Positions 20,899 to 33,647 of a DNA stretch of 64,000 bases are shown here, one piece after another. This DNA is from Pseudomonas sp. MN1F. GTDB lineage: Bacteria; Pseudomonadota; Gammaproteobacteria; Pseudomonadales; Pseudomonadaceae. The notes beneath the pieces were generated by a model, which was not told the DNA's origin, searched no databases, and worked only from the letters and a program-made list of their open reading frames with translations. The translations under genes and the position numbers were made by a program. The stretch covers positions 33,308 through 97,307 of the forward strand of contig NZ_VZII01000013.1 in assembly GCF_009391885.1 (NCBI RefSeq). The letters run 5' to 3'. Each line of letters begins with the position of its first letter. Positions within the stretch are counted from its first letter, which is position 1.

Positions 20899-21348
20899 TC
20901 AGTGGCGCGCCTGGCGCGCCCTGACCGGGACCGGTTGGGCCACCAGCACGATGCCGGAGAAGCCCAACACGAGAAAACAGAACATCTGCCAGCGCTCGCC
21001 GACCGAGATGCCGTAGCGCAAGGTGTAATACCCCACGCAGGCCGCAAAGCCCAACAACAGCATCTGCCCGCGAAACTGCCGCCACCAGGCCGCCAGGCCG
21101 TCCACCCTTGCCAGCACCGCCAGCTGGGTCAACAAGCCAAGCAATGCCACGCCGATCAACCAACGGTCGATCTGCCCGGCGACGTCCTGCACCAGCAAAG
21201 GTGCCAGGCCACTGACTTTCAGCGCCGGCACCAGCCCCACATGGAACACCCACAGGCCACCGACCCAGAACACCTGGGCCAGTTGCCAGAGGATCCCCTC
21301 GAGGGATGGCGCCCGCAGGCGCCGGTCAGATGTGTTTGACTTCGACAA
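20899..21348 (-). CDS. DUF4149-type inner membrane protein, 149 aa
   Basis: Four hydrophobic segments are visible (VFWVGGLWVFHVGLVPAL, LIGVALLGLLTQLAVLA, QMLLLGFAACVGYYTL and MFCFLVLGFSGIVLVA), as in the DUF4149 family of small membrane proteins of unknown function. The best start is a TTG at 21348 that overlaps the end of greA by 23 bases in another frame; start choice is uncertain. Position after greA suggests it is the last gene of the car operon. Confidence 0.75.
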   Translation of the reverse strand: MSKSNTSDRRLRAPSLEGILWQLAQVFWVGGLWVFHVGLVPALKVSGLAPLLVQDVAGQIDRWLIGVALLGLLTQLAVLARVDGLAAWWRQFRGQMLLLGFAACVGYYTLRYGISVGERWQMFCFLVLGFSGIVLVAQPVPVRARQARH

Positions 21349-21808
21349 TCTCGTACTCGACCGTACCGCTTGGCGTCTTCACCACCACGGTGTCACCTTC
21401 TTCCTTGCCAATGATGGCACGGGCGATCGGCGCACTGCTCGAAAGCTTGCCTATTTTCACGTCAGCTTCATCTTCGCCGACGATCTGGTAGGTCACTTCG
21501 TCACCGGTCTCGGTGTTGGCCAGCAACACGGTGGTGCCGAAAATCACCTTGCCGGTGTGGGGGATGGTGGTGACGTCGATCACCACCGAGTTCTGCAGAC
21601 GGCCTTCGATATCGCGGATGCGCGCCTCGACCATGCCCTGCTCTTCACGAGCGGCATGGTATTCGGCGTTTTCCTTGAGGTCGCCCAGCTCACGCGCTTC
21701 GCCAATGGCTTGGCTCAGGCGCGGGCGCTCGGTCTTGCTCAGGAACAGATGCTCTTCTTCCAGGGCGCGAGCGCCCTGGACGGTCATCGGGTATTTGGTA
21801 ATGCTCAT
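21326..21808 (-). CDS. greA: Transcription elongation factor GreA, 160 aa
   Basis: Rescues backtracked RNA polymerase by stimulating transcript cleavage. The N-terminal coiled coil has the acidic tip [18 protein letters not shown] (about residue 42), and the C-terminal FKBP-like domain has [39 protein letters not shown]. The ATG overlaps the carB stop in an ATGA junction (21805-21808), showing translational coupling. Confidence 0.98.
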   Translation of the reverse strand: MSITKYPMTVQGARALEEEHLFLSKTERPRLSQAIGEARELGDLKENAEYHAAREEQGMVEARIRDIEGRLQNSVVIDVTTIPHTGKVIFGTTVLLANTETGDEVTYQIVGEDEADVKIGKLSSSAPIARAIIGKEEGDTVVVKTPSGTVEYEIVEVKHI

Positions 21809-24800
21809 GCTTTGAGTCCTGCGTGCAGATCCTGCAAGCGACGAACGGTCTTTTCAGGCCCAAATTTCAGCGCTTCGCAGATGGCTTCACCGGCCGCAAT
21901 GGTAGTGGTGCAGTAGATCTTGTGCTGCAGCGCATTGCGACGAATCGAGTAGGAATCGGCGATCGACTGGCGGCCTTCGGTAGTGTTGATGATCAACGAC
22001 ACTTCGTCGTTCTTGATCATGTCGACCACGTGCGGGCGACCTTCGGTCACCTTGTTCACACGGCGCACTTTCAGGCCAGCCGCTTCGATGACCTTGGCAG
22101 TGCCTGCCGTTGCAACCACTTCGAAGCCCAGGGCGATCAGGTCGCGGGCAACGCCAGCCACTTGTGGCTTGTCGTCGTCACGCACGCTGATGAACGCGGT
22201 ACCGCCGGTCGGCAGCACTTCGCTGGCACCCATCTGGGCTTTGGCGAAGGCTTCACCGAAGCTGTCGCCGACACCCATGACTTCACCGGTGGATTTCATC
22301 TCAGGGCCGAGGATCGGGTCAACCCCTGGGAACTTGGCGAACGGGAAGACGGCTTCCTTGACGCTGTAGAAGTTCGGGATGATTTCCTGGGTGAAGCCCA
22401 GTTCTTTCAGGGTTTTGCCGGCCATGACGCGGGCAGCGATCATTGCCAGGGAGGTGCCGATGCACTTGGACACGAACGGCACGGTACGCGAGGCACGCGG
22501 GTTGACTTCGATCACGTAGATCTTGTCACCCTGCAGGGCCAGCTGCACGTTCATCAGGCCGACAACGCCCAGCTCCAGGGCCATTTTCGATACCTGTACG
22601 CGCACTTCGTCCTGCACTTCCTTGCTCAGCGAGTAAGGTGGCAGCGAGCACGCCGAGTCACCCGAGTGAACGCCGGCCTGTTCGATGTGCTGCATGATCG
22701 CGCCGATCACCACGTCAGTACCGTCGCAGACCGCATCCACGTCCATCTCGATGGCGCAGTTGAGGAAGTGGTCGAGCAGTACCGGGCTGTCGTTGGACAC
22801 CTGTACGGCTTCACGCAGGTAGCGCTTGAGCTCGTCCAGTTCGTAGACGATTTCCATGGCACGGCCACCCAGCACATAGGATGGGCGCACGACCAGCGGA
22901 TAACCGATGCCGCCAGCAGCGCGGATGGCTTCGTCTTCGCTGCGCACGGTGGCGTTTGGCGGCTGCAGCAGGTTCAGGCGCTGAACCATCTGCTGGAAGC
23001 GCTCACGGTCTTCGGCACGGTCGATGGCGTCCGGGCTGGTACCGATGATCGGTACGCCGGCTTCTTCCAGGGCGCGAGCCAGCTTCAGCGGGGTCTGGCC
23101 GCCGTAGTGAACGATGACGCCCTTCGGCTTCTCGACGCGGCAGACTTCCAGCACGTCTTCCAGGGTCAGCGGCTCGAAGTACAGGCGGTCGGAAGTGTCG
23201 TAGTCGGTGGAGACGGTTTCCGGGTTGCAGTTGACCATGATAGTCTCGTAACCGTCTTCACGCAGCGCCAGTGCAGCGTGCACGCAGCAGTAGTCGAACT
23301 CGATACCTTGGCCGATACGGTTCGGGCCGCCACCCAGGATCATGATCTTGTCGCGGGTCGACGGGTTGGCCTCGCACTCTTCCTCATAGGTCGAGTACAG
23401 GTAGGCGGTGTCGGTGGCGAACTCGGCGGCGCAGGTGTCGACGCGCTTGTACACCGGGAACACTTCCAGCTTGTGGCGGTGACGACGCAGGTTCTTGTCG
23501 GTGATGCCGAGCAGCTTGGCCAGGCGCTGGTCCGAGAAGCCTTTGCGCTTGAGGCGCAGCATGTAGTCCTTGTCGATCGACGACAGGGCCAGGGTCTTGA
23601 CCTTCTCTTCTTCCTTGATCAGGTCTTCCATCTGCACCAGGAACCACATGTCGATGCCGGTCAGCGCGAAGATTTCTTCACACGACATGCCCGAACGCAT
23701 GGCGTCGGCGACGTACCAGATACGCTCGGCACCCGGCACGGTCAGTTCACGCTTGAGGATGCCGGCCGCTTCCGGGCTGGCCAGGTCGACTTTCGGGTCG
23801 AGGCCGCAGGCTCCGACTTCCAGGCCGCGCAGGGCTTTCTGCAGGGATTCCTGGAAGGTACGGCCGATGGCCATGACTTCACCCACGGATTTCATCTGGG
23901 TGGTCAGGCGGGCGTCGGCTTTCGGGAATTTCTCGAAGGCGAAGCGTGGCAGCTTGGTCACGACGTAGTCGATCGAAGGCTCGAAGGACGCCGGGGTGCG
24001 GCCGCCGGTGATGTCGTTCTGCAGTTCGTCGAGGGTGTAACCGATGGCCAGCTTGGCGGCAATCTTGGCGATCGGGAAGCCGGTGGCCTTGGATGCCAGG
24101 GCGGACGAACGCGAAACGCGCGGGTTCATCTCGATCACGACCATGCGGCCGGTGTTCGGGCAGATACCGAACTGCACGTTGGAGCCGCCGGTTTCGACAC
24201 CGATTTCACGCAGCACCGCCAGCGAGGCGTTGCGCATGATCTGGTATTCCTTGTCGGTCAGGGTTTGTGCCGGCGCCACGGTGATCGAGTCACCGGTGTG
24301 CACGCCCATCGGGTCGAAGTTCTCGATGGAGCAGACGATGATGCAGTTGTCCTTCTTGTCACGGACCACCTCCATCTCGTATTCCTTCCAGCCGATCAGC
24401 GATTCGTCGATCAGCAGTTCCTTGGTCGGCGACAGGTCCAGACCACGGGTGCAGATTTCTTCGAATTCTTCACGGTTGTAGGCGATACCGCCGCCAGTGC
24501 CGCCCATGGTGAACGACGGACGGATGATGCATGGGAAGCCGAGCTTCTCGAGGACCGCATTGGCCTCTTCCATGCTGTGGGCGATACCGGAGCGCGGGCA
24601 CTCCAGGCCGATGTCCTTCATGGCCTTGTCGAAGCGCGAACGGTCTTCGGCCTTGTCGATGGTGTCGGCGTTGGCACCGATCATCTCTACGCCGAACTTT
24701 TCCAGAACGCCGTGGCGCTCCAGGTCCAGGGCGCAGTTCAGTGCAGTCTGGCCACCCATGGTCGGCAGCACCGCGTCCGGGCGCTCTTTTTCAATGATCT

Positions 24801-25026
24801 TGGCCACCGACTGCCACTTGATCGGCTCGATGTAGGTGGCGTCGGCCATGGCCGGGTCGGTCATGATGGTGGCCGGGTTGGAGTTCACCAGGATGACGCG
24901 GAAACCTTCCTCGCGCAGGGCTTTACAGGCCTGGGCGCCGGAGTAGTCGAACTCGCAGGCCTGGCCGATCACGATCGGGCCAGCGCCGAGAATCAGGATG
25001 CTTTTGATGTCTGTACGTTTTGGCAT
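21805..25026 (-). CDS. carB: Carbamoyl-phosphate synthase large subunit, 1073 aa
   Basis: Makes carbamoyl phosphate for both arginine and pyrimidine synthesis using ammonia from CarA. Two tandem ATP-grasp synthetase halves are visible: [24 protein letters not shown] near residue 7 and [22 protein letters not shown] near residue 556. An oligomerisation region lies between, and a C-terminal MGS-like regulatory domain from about residue 935 contains [15 protein letters not shown]; this is where UMP and ornithine act in the family. The ATG at 25026 is used rather than a GTG three codons earlier. It follows carA by 106 bases with no gene between. Confidence 0.98.
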   Translation of the reverse strand: MPKRTDIKSILILGAGPIVIGQACEFDYSGAQACKALREEGFRVILVNSNPATIMTDPAMADATYIEPIKWQSVAKIIEKERPDAVLPTMGGQTALNCALDLERHGVLEKFGVEMIGANADTIDKAEDRSRFDKAMKDIGLECPRSGIAHSMEEANAVLEKLGFPCIIRPSFTMGGTGGGIAYNREEFEEICTRGLDLSPTKELLIDESLIGWKEYEMEVVRDKKDNCIIVCSIENFDPMGVHTGDSITVAPAQTLTDKEYQIMRNASLAVLREIGVETGGSNVQFGICPNTGRMVVIEMNPRVSRSSALASKATGFPIAKIAAKLAIGYTLDELQNDITGGRTPASFEPSIDYVVTKLPRFAFEKFPKADARLTTQMKSVGEVMAIGRTFQESLQKALRGLEVGACGLDPKVDLASPEAAGILKRELTVPGAERIWYVADAMRSGMSCEEIFALTGIDMWFLVQMEDLIKEEEKVKTLALSSIDKDYMLRLKRKGFSDQRLAKLLGITDKNLRRHRHKLEVFPVYKRVDTCAAEFATDTAYLYSTYEEECEANPSTRDKIMILGGGPNRIGQGIEFDYCCVHAALALREDGYETIMVNCNPETVSTDYDTSDRLYFEPLTLEDVLEVCRVEKPKGVIVHYGGQTPLKLARALEEAGVPIIGTSPDAIDRAEDRERFQQMVQRLNLLQPPNATVRSEDEAIRAAGGIGYPLVVRPSYVLGGRAMEIVYELDELKRYLREAVQVSNDSPVLLDHFLNCAIEMDVDAVCDGTDVVIGAIMQHIEQAGVHSGDSACSLPPYSLSKEVQDEVRVQVSKMALELGVVGLMNVQLALQGDKIYVIEVNPRASRTVPFVSKCIGTSLAMIAARVMAGKTLKELGFTQEIIPNFYSVKEAVFPFAKFPGVDPILGPEMKSTGEVMGVGDSFGEAFAKAQMGASEVLPTGGTAFISVRDDDKPQVAGVARDLIALGFEVVATAGTAKVIEAAGLKVRRVNKVTEGRPHVVDMIKNDEVSLIINTTEGRQSIADSYSIRRNALQHKIYCTTTIAAGEAICEALKFGPEKTVRRLQDLHAGLKA

Positions 25027-25132
25027 GGTTGTCACTCAAATCCGCGGGTCAGTCGGCAAGCCGTCTTGAACAATCTGGGTCAGGCGCGTCCGGGCGCGGC
25101 ACAAGCCGCCCCGGGGCCTTGATGCAGGATGC

Positions 25133-26269
25133 TCAGCGGCGCTTGGCCATGGCATCGGTGAAACGATCGAACAGTGGCGCGACGTCGGTCGGGCCTGGGC
25201 TCGCTTCAGGGTGACCCTGGAAGCTGAACGCGCTCTTGTCGGTGCGCTCGATACCCTGCAGGGTGCCGTCGAACAGCGACTTGTGGATGGCGCGGACGTT
25301 GCCCGGCAGGGTGGCTTCGTCAACGGCGAAACCGTGGTTCTGGCTGGTGATCATGACCACGCCGGTGTCCAGGTCCTGGACCGGGTGGTTGGCACCGTGG
25401 TGGCCATGGCCCATCTTCACGGTCTTGGCGCCGGAAGCCAGGGCCAGCAGCTGGTGGCCGAGGCAGATGCCGAATACCGGGATCTCGGTTTCGAGGATTT
25501 CCTTGATCGCCTGGATCGCGTAGTCGCATGGCTCCGGATCACCAGGGCCGTTGGACAGGAACACGCCGTCCGGATTCAGTGCCAGCACTTCGCTGGCCGG
25601 GGTCTGGGCAGGCACCACGGTCACGCGGCAGCCGCGGGCAACCAGCATGCGCAGGATGTTCAGCTTGACGCCGTAGTCGAAGGCGACCACGTGGTACGGC
25701 AGGTCGGCAGCATCGATGGTTGGGTGGCTGTCGGTTTTCAGTTCCCACACGCTGGAGCGCCACTCGTAGCGCTCCTTGGTGGAGACGACCTTGGCCAGGT
25801 CCATGCCCTTCAGGCCTGGGAAGCCGCGGGCGGCAGCGATGGCGGCTTCTTCGCTGATGTTGTCACCGGCCAGGATGCAGCCGTTCTGAGCGCCTTTTTC
25901 GCGCAGGATACGGGTCAGGCGACGGGTGTCGATGCCGGCGATGGCGACGACGTTGTTGGCCTTGAGGTACTCAGGCAGCGACTGGGTGTTACGCCAGTTG
26001 CTGGCCAGCAGCGGCAGGTCACGGATGACCAGGCCAGCGGACCAGACACGGTTCGACTCGGCGTCTTCCGGCGTGGTGCCGGTGTTGCCGATGTGCGGGT
26101 AGGTCAGGGTTACGATTTGCTGCGCATAGGAAGGGTCTGTAAGGATTTCCTGGTAGCCGGTCATAGCGGTGTTGAATACCACCTCACCAACGGTCTGACC
26201 GTCGGCACCGATAGCTTCACCGCGGAAAATACTGCCGTCGGCAAGGGCGAGTATGGCTGGCTTTGTCAA
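25133..26269 (-). CDS. carA: Carbamoyl-phosphate synthase small subunit, 378 aa
   Basis: Glutamine amidotransferase partner of CarB. The N-terminal domain begins [20 protein letters not shown], and the C-terminal class I amidotransferase has the nucleophile motif [16 protein letters not shown] (about residue 270) and the late [14 protein letters not shown] with the catalytic His-Glu. The start is taken as TTG at 26269 because GGGAGG lies about 6 bases upstream; this gives the usual N-terminus. Expression is probably controlled by the leader structures at 26313-26459. Confidence 0.96.
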   Translation of the reverse strand: MTKPAILALADGSIFRGEAIGADGQTVGEVVFNTAMTGYQEILTDPSYAQQIVTLTYPHIGNTGTTPEDAESNRVWSAGLVIRDLPLLASNWRNTQSLPEYLKANNVVAIAGIDTRRLTRILREKGAQNGCILAGDNISEEAAIAAARGFPGLKGMDLAKVVSTKERYEWRSSVWELKTDSHPTIDAADLPYHVVAFDYGVKLNILRMLVARGCRVTVVPAQTPASEVLALNPDGVFLSNGPGDPEPCDYAIQAIKEILETEIPVFGICLGHQLLALASGAKTVKMGHGHHGANHPVQDLDTGVVMITSQNHGFAVDEATLPGNVRAIHKSLFDGTLQGIERTDKSAFSFQGHPEASPGPTDVAPLFDRFTDAMAKRR

Positions 26270-26312
26270 GAAGACCTCCCGTAAATCAAGCATGAAAGGG
26301 CGATCGCAGGTT

Positions 26313-26352
26313 GCAAAAAAGCGGAGTGACGTATGGACACGTCACCCCGCTT
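26313..26352 (-). terminator. carA leader terminator (candidate attenuator)
   Basis: AAGCGGGGTGACGT pairs with ACGTCACTCCGCTT (one G-U pair) around a 6-base loop and is followed on the minus strand by TTTTTTGC. It stands about 50 bases before the carA start and after dapB would be irrelevant to dapB itself, which ends transcription 5' to 3' toward lower coordinates well beyond dapB's stop at 26493. Confidence 0.8.
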
Positions 26353-26382
26353 TCATGTGCTGAATTCAATTCGCTGCGCGCT

Positions 26383-26400
26383 TTTAGTGGACACACTAAA
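26383..26400 (-). promoter_or_regulatory. Second hairpin in carA leader
   Basis: TTTAGTG pairs perfectly with CACTAAA around a 4-base loop, between the leader ORF and the terminator. It may be part of alternative folding. Confidence 0.5.
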
Positions 26401-26408
26401 GCTGTAGC

Positions 26409-26459
26409 TTACAGAAAAGTGCGTTTTCGGTCTACCGCATATGTGTCTCTAAAACACAT
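26409..26459 (-). CDS. Candidate carA leader peptide, 16 aa
   Basis: Short ORF on the minus strand reading MCFRDTYAVDRKRTFL, too short for ordinary gene calling. Three of 16 codons are Arg (AGA, CGA, CGC) and one is Tyr. It lies upstream of a hairpin and a strong terminator that precede carA, as in attenuation-controlled operons, and arginine is an end product of the CarAB pathway. No strong ribosome site is obvious before the ATG. Translation and function are inferred. Confidence 0.45.
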   Translation of the reverse strand: MCFRDTYAVDRKRTFL

Positions 26460-26492
26460 GATTGCGACAGAGGGCGCAGCGGCCCGAACTGA

Positions 26493-28429
<1,937 letters not shown>

Positions 28430-28546
28430 AGGTCATTTGCACCTTTTGGGGCGTCAGGCATCTGCGCCGCGCCATCAGCACCTGCCTGCACACCACGAAT
28501 GGCCCGGACAAATGCTGTAAAAAATCTCGAATTCCAGATACGCCAA

Positions 28547-28606
28547 CGCGGGAGCAAGCCCCCGCGCGGCGACATCCTACCAGTTCACCGGCACACGCCG
28601 GTGAAC
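28547..28606. repeat. Two hairpins in the dnaK-dnaJ spacer
   Basis: The 197-base spacer between dnaK and dnaJ holds CGCGGG...CCCGCG (28547-28566), resembling a P. putida REP half-site, and a perfect 10-bp hairpin GTTCACCGGC-ACAC-GCCGGTGAAC (28583-28606) directly after the dnaK stop. Neither has a T-run, so partial termination or mRNA stabilisation between dnaK and dnaJ is more likely than a full stop. Confidence 0.6.
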
Positions 28607-28626
28607 GGGTCGACAGCATGCAACGA

Positions 28627-30555
28627 TTACTTCTTGTCGTCGCCTTTGACTTCTTCGAACTCGGCGTCAACCACGTCATCGTGCTTGGCTTCCGGCTCGG
28701 CGTGCTGCTGAGCGCCACCCTGAGGCTGTTCGGCCTGCTGCTCGGCGTACATCTTCTGAGCAACTGGAGCCGAAACCTTGGACAGCTCTTCGACCTTGGC
28801 ATCGATGGCAGCCTTGTCGTCGCCTTTGACAGCGGCTTCCAGGGCAACCACGGCAGCTTCGATCGCGGCCTTCTCTTCAGCTGTGACCTTGTCACCGGCG
28901 TCAACGACCATCTTGCGAGTCGAATGCACCAGCGCATCACCCTGGTTACGGGCAGCGGCCAGCTCTTCGAACTTGCGGTCTTCCTCGGCGTTGGCCTCGG
29001 CGTCACGCACCATGCGCTCGATTTCTTCGTCGGACAGGCCGGAGTTGGCCTTGATCACGATCGACTGAGCCTTGCCGGTGGCCTTGTCTTTGGCGCCGAC
29101 GTGCAGGATGCCGTTGGCGTCGATGTCGAAGGTCACTTCGATCTGCGGTACGCCACGTGGCGCTGGCGGAATGTCAGCCAGGTCGAACTTGCCCAGCGAC
29201 TTGTTCTGCGCAGCCTGCTTGCGCTCGCCCTGCAGCACGTGAATGGTCACGGCGCCCTGGTTGTCGTCGGCAGTCGAGAACACCTGCGACTTCTTGGTCG
29301 GGATGGTGGTGTTCTTCTCGATCAGCGGGGTCATCACGCCGCCCATGGTTTCGATACCCAGGGTCAGCGGGCTGACGTCCAGCAGCAGTACGTCTTTCAC
29401 GTCACCGGCCAGCACGGCGCCTTGGATGGCAGCACCCATGGCCACGGCTTCGTCCGGGTTGACGTCCTTGCGCGCTTCTTTACCGAAGAAGTCGGAAACG
29501 GCCTTCTGCACCATCGGCATACGGGTCTGGCCACCGACCAGGATCACGTCGTCGATCTTGCTGGCGTCGATGCCGGCATCTTTCAGGGCGATGCGGCAAG
29601 GCTCGATGGTACGGTTGACCAGGTCTTCTACCAGCGACTCCAGCTTGGCGCGGGAGATCTTCACGTTCAGGTGCTTCGGACCGGTAGCGTCTGCAGTGAT
29701 GTACGGCAGGTTGACGTCGGTCGACTGAGCCGAGGACAGCTCGATCTTGGCCTTTTCAGCGGCTTCTTTCAGGCGCTGCAGGGCCAGCGGATCGTTCTTC
29801 AGGTCCATGCCGGACTCTTTCTTGAACTCGTCGACGAGGTAGTCGATCAGGCGCATGTCGAAGTCTTCGCCACCCAGGAAGGTGTCGCCGTTGGTGGCCA
29901 GTACTTCGAACTGGTGCTCACCGTCGACTTCGGCGATTTCGATGACCGAAACGTCGAAGGTACCACCACCCAGGTCATAAACGATGACGGTGTGGTCGCC
30001 CTTGGCCTTGTCCATGCCGTAGGCCAGTGCAGCAGCGGTCGGCTCGTTGATGATACGTTTTACGTCCAGACCGGCGATGCGGCCGGCATCCTTGGTGGCC
30101 TGGCGCTGGCTGTCGTTGAAGTAGGCCGGAACGGTGATGACCGCTTCGGTCACGGCCTCGCCGAGGTAGTCTTCGGCGGTCTTCTTCATTTTCTTCAGCA
30201 CTTCGGCGCTGATCTGTGGTGGCGCCATGTCTTTGCCGCTGGCCTGAACCCAGGCGTCACCGTTGCTGCCCTTGACGATCTTGTACGGCACCAGCTTGAT
30301 GTCTTTCTGTACGACGTCTTCTTCGAAGCGACGACCGATCAGGCGCTTCACGGCGAACAGGGTGTTGTGCGGGTTGGTGACAGCCTGACGCTTGGCCGAC
30401 TGGCCCACCAGGATTTCGCCATCGTTGGCGTAGGCCACGATCGAAGGGGTAGTACGCGCGCCTTCGGCGTTTTCGATGACCTTGACGTTACCGTTTTCCA
30501 GAATGGAGACGCACGAGTTGGTGGTCCCCAGGTCGATACCGATGATTTTGCCCAT
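28627..30555 (-). CDS. dnaK: Chaperone DnaK (Hsp70), 642 aa
   Basis: ATP-dependent chaperone. The nucleotide-binding domain starts [20 protein letters not shown] and contains [18 protein letters not shown] and the [11 protein letters not shown] signature; the [20 protein letters not shown] linker region leads to the substrate-binding domain, and the lid ends [24 protein letters not shown]. Length is normal. It lies downstream of grpE, under the heat-shock promoter at 31273-31300. Confidence 0.98.
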   Translation of the reverse strand: MGKIIGIDLGTTNSCVSILENGNVKVIENAEGARTTPSIVAYANDGEILVGQSAKRQAVTNPHNTLFAVKRLIGRRFEEDVVQKDIKLVPYKIVKGSNGDAWVQASGKDMAPPQISAEVLKKMKKTAEDYLGEAVTEAVITVPAYFNDSQRQATKDAGRIAGLDVKRIINEPTAAALAYGMDKAKGDHTVIVYDLGGGTFDVSVIEIAEVDGEHQFEVLATNGDTFLGGEDFDMRLIDYLVDEFKKESGMDLKNDPLALQRLKEAAEKAKIELSSAQSTDVNLPYITADATGPKHLNVKISRAKLESLVEDLVNRTIEPCRIALKDAGIDASKIDDVILVGGQTRMPMVQKAVSDFFGKEARKDVNPDEAVAMGAAIQGAVLAGDVKDVLLLDVSPLTLGIETMGGVMTPLIEKNTTIPTKKSQVFSTADDNQGAVTIHVLQGERKQAAQNKSLGKFDLADIPPAPRGVPQIEVTFDIDANGILHVGAKDKATGKAQSIVIKANSGLSDEEIERMVRDAEANAEEDRKFEELAAARNQGDALVHSTRKMVVDAGDKVTAEEKAAIEAAVVALEAAVKGDDKAAIDAKVEELSKVSAPVAQKMYAEQQAEQPQGGAQQHAEPEAKHDDVVDAEFEEVKGDDKK

Positions 30556-30659
30556 GTTTACTCTCCCGAAACTTGAATTTGGCGGCAGCGGCTACTGTCG
30601 TGGCCAACTGCGGTAATACTTGAACGCTTGACACCTAGATGGGGATGCCCCGGAGGATT

Positions 30660-31214
30660 TCAAGCCTTCTCATCGATAGAAGGTTGCGCTGCCGCTGGTG
30701 CCTTGCTGACCACCACCATGGCGGGGCGCAGCAGGCGACCGTTGAGCAGGTAGCCCTTCTGGAACACGTTGAGCACGCTGTTTGGCTCGACCTCGGCGTT
30801 TTCCTGCATGGCCATGGCCTGATGGTGCTCAGGGTTGAACGGCTGGCCGTGCGGGTCGATGGCTTCAAGGTTGTAGCGCTTGAGGGTGTCCTGGAACATC
30901 TTCACGGTCAGCTCGACACCTTCACGCGTGTTCTTGACCTGTTCGTCCTCGGGATTGAGGTGCGACAGGGCCATTTCCAGGCTGTCGATCACCGGCAGCA
31001 GGTCGCCAGCGAACTTCTCGAGGGCGAACTTGCGGGCCTTGTCGACCTCCTGCTCGGCGCGGCGAATGCTGTTCTGCGCCTCTGCAGCGACACGCAGGGA
31101 CTGATCCTTGGCGGCGGCCAGCTGCTCCTCGAGCTCCTGAACGCGGGCGCCGTTATCCACTGCACCAGCCTCTTCGGCGTTAAGGTCTTTTTCATTCAGC
31201 TGTTCGTCAGCCAT
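30660..31214 (-). CDS. grpE: Nucleotide exchange factor GrpE, 184 aa
   Basis: Releases ADP from DnaK. The protein starts [17 protein letters not shown], then a long coiled coil (about residues 25-90), [13 protein letters not shown], and the beta-domain [40 protein letters not shown]. The ATG at 31214 follows GGAGGAGAG; the longer frame reads upstream of the promoter and is rejected. It is the first gene of grpE-dnaK-dnaJ. Confidence 0.97.
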   Translation of the reverse strand: MADEQLNEKDLNAEEAGAVDNGARVQELEEQLAAAKDQSLRVAAEAQNSIRRAEQEVDKARKFALEKFAGDLLPVIDSLEMALSHLNPEDEQVKNTREGVELTVKMFQDTLKRYNLEAIDPHGQPFNPEHHQAMAMQENAEVEPNSVLNVFQKGYLLNGRLLRPAMVVVSKAPAAAQPSIDEKA

Positions 31215-31272
31215 GGGTTCTCTCCTCCGCAATTTCTGTTGTACGAGCAAAGCTCGCCGTGTCTGCCGGCTA

Positions 31273-31300
31273 TATGGGGCCGGAAAAACCAGCTTCAAGG
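31273..31300 (-). promoter_or_regulatory. Sigma-32 heat-shock promoter of grpE
   Basis: On the minus strand CTTGAA (31295-31300) is separated by 14 bases from CCCCATAT (31273-31280), a near-consensus RpoH promoter about 60 bases before the grpE start. Confidence 0.85.
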
Positions 31301-31365
31301 GGCAAGTGGGTTTTGCAGGCCACAACAGAATCCGCCAGAGGGCATTGGCAGGGGCGAAAAAACTA

Positions 31366-31381
31366 CTGTATAAATAACCAG
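31366..31381 (+). promoter_or_regulatory. LexA (SOS) box of recN
   Basis: CTGTATAAATAACCAG fits CTG-N10-CAG with an A/T-rich core, 25 bases before the recN ATG. recN is a classic SOS gene. Confidence 0.85.
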
Positions 31382-31405
31382 ACCTGAACTTCGGGAGCCG
31401 CCCCC

Positions 31406-33079
31406 ATGCTGGTGCACCTGTCCATTCACAACTACGCCATCGTCGAGCACCTCGACCTCGAAATCGCCCGCGGCATGTCGGTCATCACCGGCGAGACCGG
31501 TGCGGGCAAGTCGATCATGCTCGACGCCCTCGGCCTGGCCCTGGGCGACCGTGCCGACAGTGGCGTGGTGCGCCCCGGCACCGACAAGGCGGACATCCTT
31601 GCCACGTTCGACCTGGTGGACATTCCCGAAGCCCATGCCTGGCTGGCCGAACGCGACCTGGACAACGACGGGCTGTGCATCCTGCGCCGCGTCATCACCG
31701 CCGAAGGCCGCAGCCGCGGCTACATCAACGGCACGCCCTGCACGCTCGGCGACCTCAAGGCGCTGGGCGAGCTGTTGATCGACATCCACAGCCAGCATGA
31801 ACACCAGTCGCTGCTCAAGACCGACACCCACCGCCGCCTGGTGGACGAATACGCCGGCGCCATCGACCTGGCCCGCCAGGTGCAGCTTGCTGCCAAGCGC
31901 TGGAACCAGACCCGCCTTGAGCTCGAGCGGCTGAGCAATTCCGGCGACGAGCAACGCGCCCGTCATCAACTGCTCAGCTACCAGCTTGAAGAGCTCGACA
32001 ACCTTGGCCTGGGCGAAAACGAACTGGAGCAACTGGAGCAGGAACACAAGAACCTGACCAATGCCGAAGCCCTGTTCGGCATCTGCCGCCAGGTCATCGA
32101 CCAGTGCAGCGAAAGCGATTCGGGCAACGTACTCAGCGCCCTCACTTCCAGCCTCAACCGCCTCGGCGCCGCAGCGAACGCCCCGCGCGCACTGGGCGAG
32201 GCCGCAAACATGATCGCCAGCGCACAGATTCAGGTAGAAGAAGCGATGGGCGAGCTCAACCGCTTTCTCGACAACTTCGATGCCGACCCCATGCGCCTGC
32301 AGGCCCTGGAAGAGCGCCTGGACACGATCTACACCCTGGCGCGCAAACACCGCGTGCACCCCACCGAACTGCCGCACTTGCAGCAACAGCTGATGGATGA
32401 ACTCGAAGGCCTGAACGCCAGCGACGAGTCGATCGAACGCCTGGGCGAAGAGCTTGGCGCCTTTGCCCAGCACTATAAGGAGAAGGCGCTGGAGCTGAGC
32501 GCCCTGCGCCAGCAGGCAGCCAAGCAGTTGGCCGTCGCAGTGGAACAGGAGATTCAGCGCCTGGGCATGCCGGGCGGCCGGTTCTGCATCGAGCTCACAG
32601 CCAACGAAGGCAACGACCTGTCGCCCCACGGCCTGGAGCAGATCGAACTGCTGGTCAGCGCCAACCCCGGGCAACCGCTCAAGGGCCTGGCCAAGGTGGC
32701 GTCCGGGGGCGAGCTGTCACGCATCAGCCTGGCGATCCAGGTGATCACGGCGCAGACCTCGCGCATTCCGACCCTGGTGTTCGACGAAGTGGACGTCGGC
32801 ATCGGCGGCCCGACGGCCGAAATCGTCGGCCAGTTGCTGCGACGCCTGGGCGAGCGTGGCCAGGTGCTGACCGTGACCCACCTGCCCCAGGTGGCCGCGC
32901 AAGGGCACCATCACCTGTTCGTGCACAAGGTGCGCAACAGCGACACCACCCACACCGCAGTGGCCAGCCTGGGCAAGCGCGAGCGGGTCGAGGAAGTGGC
33001 TCGGATGCTTGGCGGCATTGACCTGACCAAGGAATCCCTTGCCCATGCGCGCAAGATGGTGGTTTCTGGCAAGGCCTGA
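31406..33079 (+). CDS. recN: DNA repair protein RecN, 557 aa
   Basis: SMC-like ATPase acting in double-strand-break repair. It begins [49 protein letters not shown] with Walker A near residue 31. Two coiled-coil arms follow, then the ABC signature [18 protein letters not shown], Walker [14 protein letters not shown] and [12 protein letters not shown]. Length is typical. An SOS box and divergence from the grpE heat-shock promoter define its control region; a terminator follows the stop. Confidence 0.97.
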   Translation: MLVHLSIHNYAIVEHLDLEIARGMSVITGETGAGKSIMLDALGLALGDRADSGVVRPGTDKADILATFDLVDIPEAHAWLAERDLDNDGLCILRRVITAEGRSRGYINGTPCTLGDLKALGELLIDIHSQHEHQSLLKTDTHRRLVDEYAGAIDLARQVQLAAKRWNQTRLELERLSNSGDEQRARHQLLSYQLEELDNLGLGENELEQLEQEHKNLTNAEALFGICRQVIDQCSESDSGNVLSALTSSLNRLGAAANAPRALGEAANMIASAQIQVEEAMGELNRFLDNFDADPMRLQALEERLDTIYTLARKHRVHPTELPHLQQQLMDELEGLNASDESIERLGEELGAFAQHYKEKALELSALRQQAAKQLAVAVEQEIQRLGMPGGRFCIELTANEGNDLSPHGLEQIELLVSANPGQPLKGLAKVASGGELSRISLAIQVITAQTSRIPTLVFDEVDVGIGGPTAEIVGQLLRRLGERGQVLTVTHLPQVAAQGHHHLFVHKVRNSDTTHTAVASLGKRERVEEVARMLGGIDLTKESLAHARKMVVSGKA

Positions 33080-33098
33080 GGCCCACTCCAGAAAGCAC

Positions 33099-33122
33099 AA
33101 AGGCGACCCGAAGGTCGCCTTT
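33099..33122. terminator. Bidirectional terminator recN/fur
   Basis: AAAGGCGACC-CGAA-GGTCGCCTTT lies between the convergent recN and fur genes, with T or A runs on both sides. Confidence 0.9.
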
Positions 33123-33145
33123 GTCATTCATAACGCGCTAAATCG

Positions 33146-33550
33146 TTACTTTTTCTTACGCACATAGAGGACCAGATTGTGGTCCACGAGCTCGTAGCCA
33201 TGCTCCGCCACGATCTCTTTTTGGCGGCGCTCGATTTCAGCATCCATGAACTCGATAACTTCACTGGTCTCCACGTTGACCATATGGTCGTGGTGACCGC
33301 CGTCAGCCAGCTCGAACACCGCGTGGCCACCATCGAAGTTGTGGCGCACCACCAAACCAGCCGCTTCGAACTGGGTCAGTACGCGATACACGGTTGCCAG
33401 ACCGACGTCCTCGCCAGCCTCCATCAGCGCCTTGTAGACATCCTCGGCGCTCATGTGACGTTGCTCGGTCGAGTCGAGCATCTGAAGGATCTTGACTCGA
33501 GGCAGTGTCACCTTGAGACCGGCTTTGCGCAATTCGCTATTTTCAACCAT
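33146..33550 (-). CDS. fur: Ferric uptake regulator Fur, 134 aa
   Basis: Iron-dependent repressor. The N-terminal winged helix is ELRKAGLKVTLPRVKILQMLDSTEQRHMSAEDVYKALMEAGEDVGLATVYRVLTQFEAAG, and the metal-binding region has HNFDGGHAVFELADGGHHDHMVNVETSEVIEF. As in P. aeruginosa Fur, the CxxC motifs of enteric Fur are missing. The ATG at 33550 is used; upstream frame extension covers the promoter. It is divergent from bamE, the conserved Pseudomonas fur-omlA arrangement. Confidence 0.97.
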   Translation of the reverse strand: MVENSELRKAGLKVTLPRVKILQMLDSTEQRHMSAEDVYKALMEAGEDVGLATVYRVLTQFEAAGLVVRHNFDGGHAVFELADGGHHDHMVNVETSEVIEFMDAEIERRQKEIVAEHGYELVDHNLVLYVRKKK

Positions 33551-33647
33551 GGTCAGCTTTCTCGCCGATGCTGCTTCGCAGCTTCTCTTAATACGGGTAT
33601 GATCGGGGTTTACGTTGTCCAGCCAAGATAGTGGAAGTCGCCCACCG

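Noticed and set aside
21823..25122. 1099-codon open frame opposite carB
   Set aside because: Antisense shadow of carB with repetitive His/Asp/Gly/Val composition and no ribosome site.
28618..30576. 652-codon open frame opposite dnaK
   Set aside because: Antisense shadow of a certain dnaK gene.
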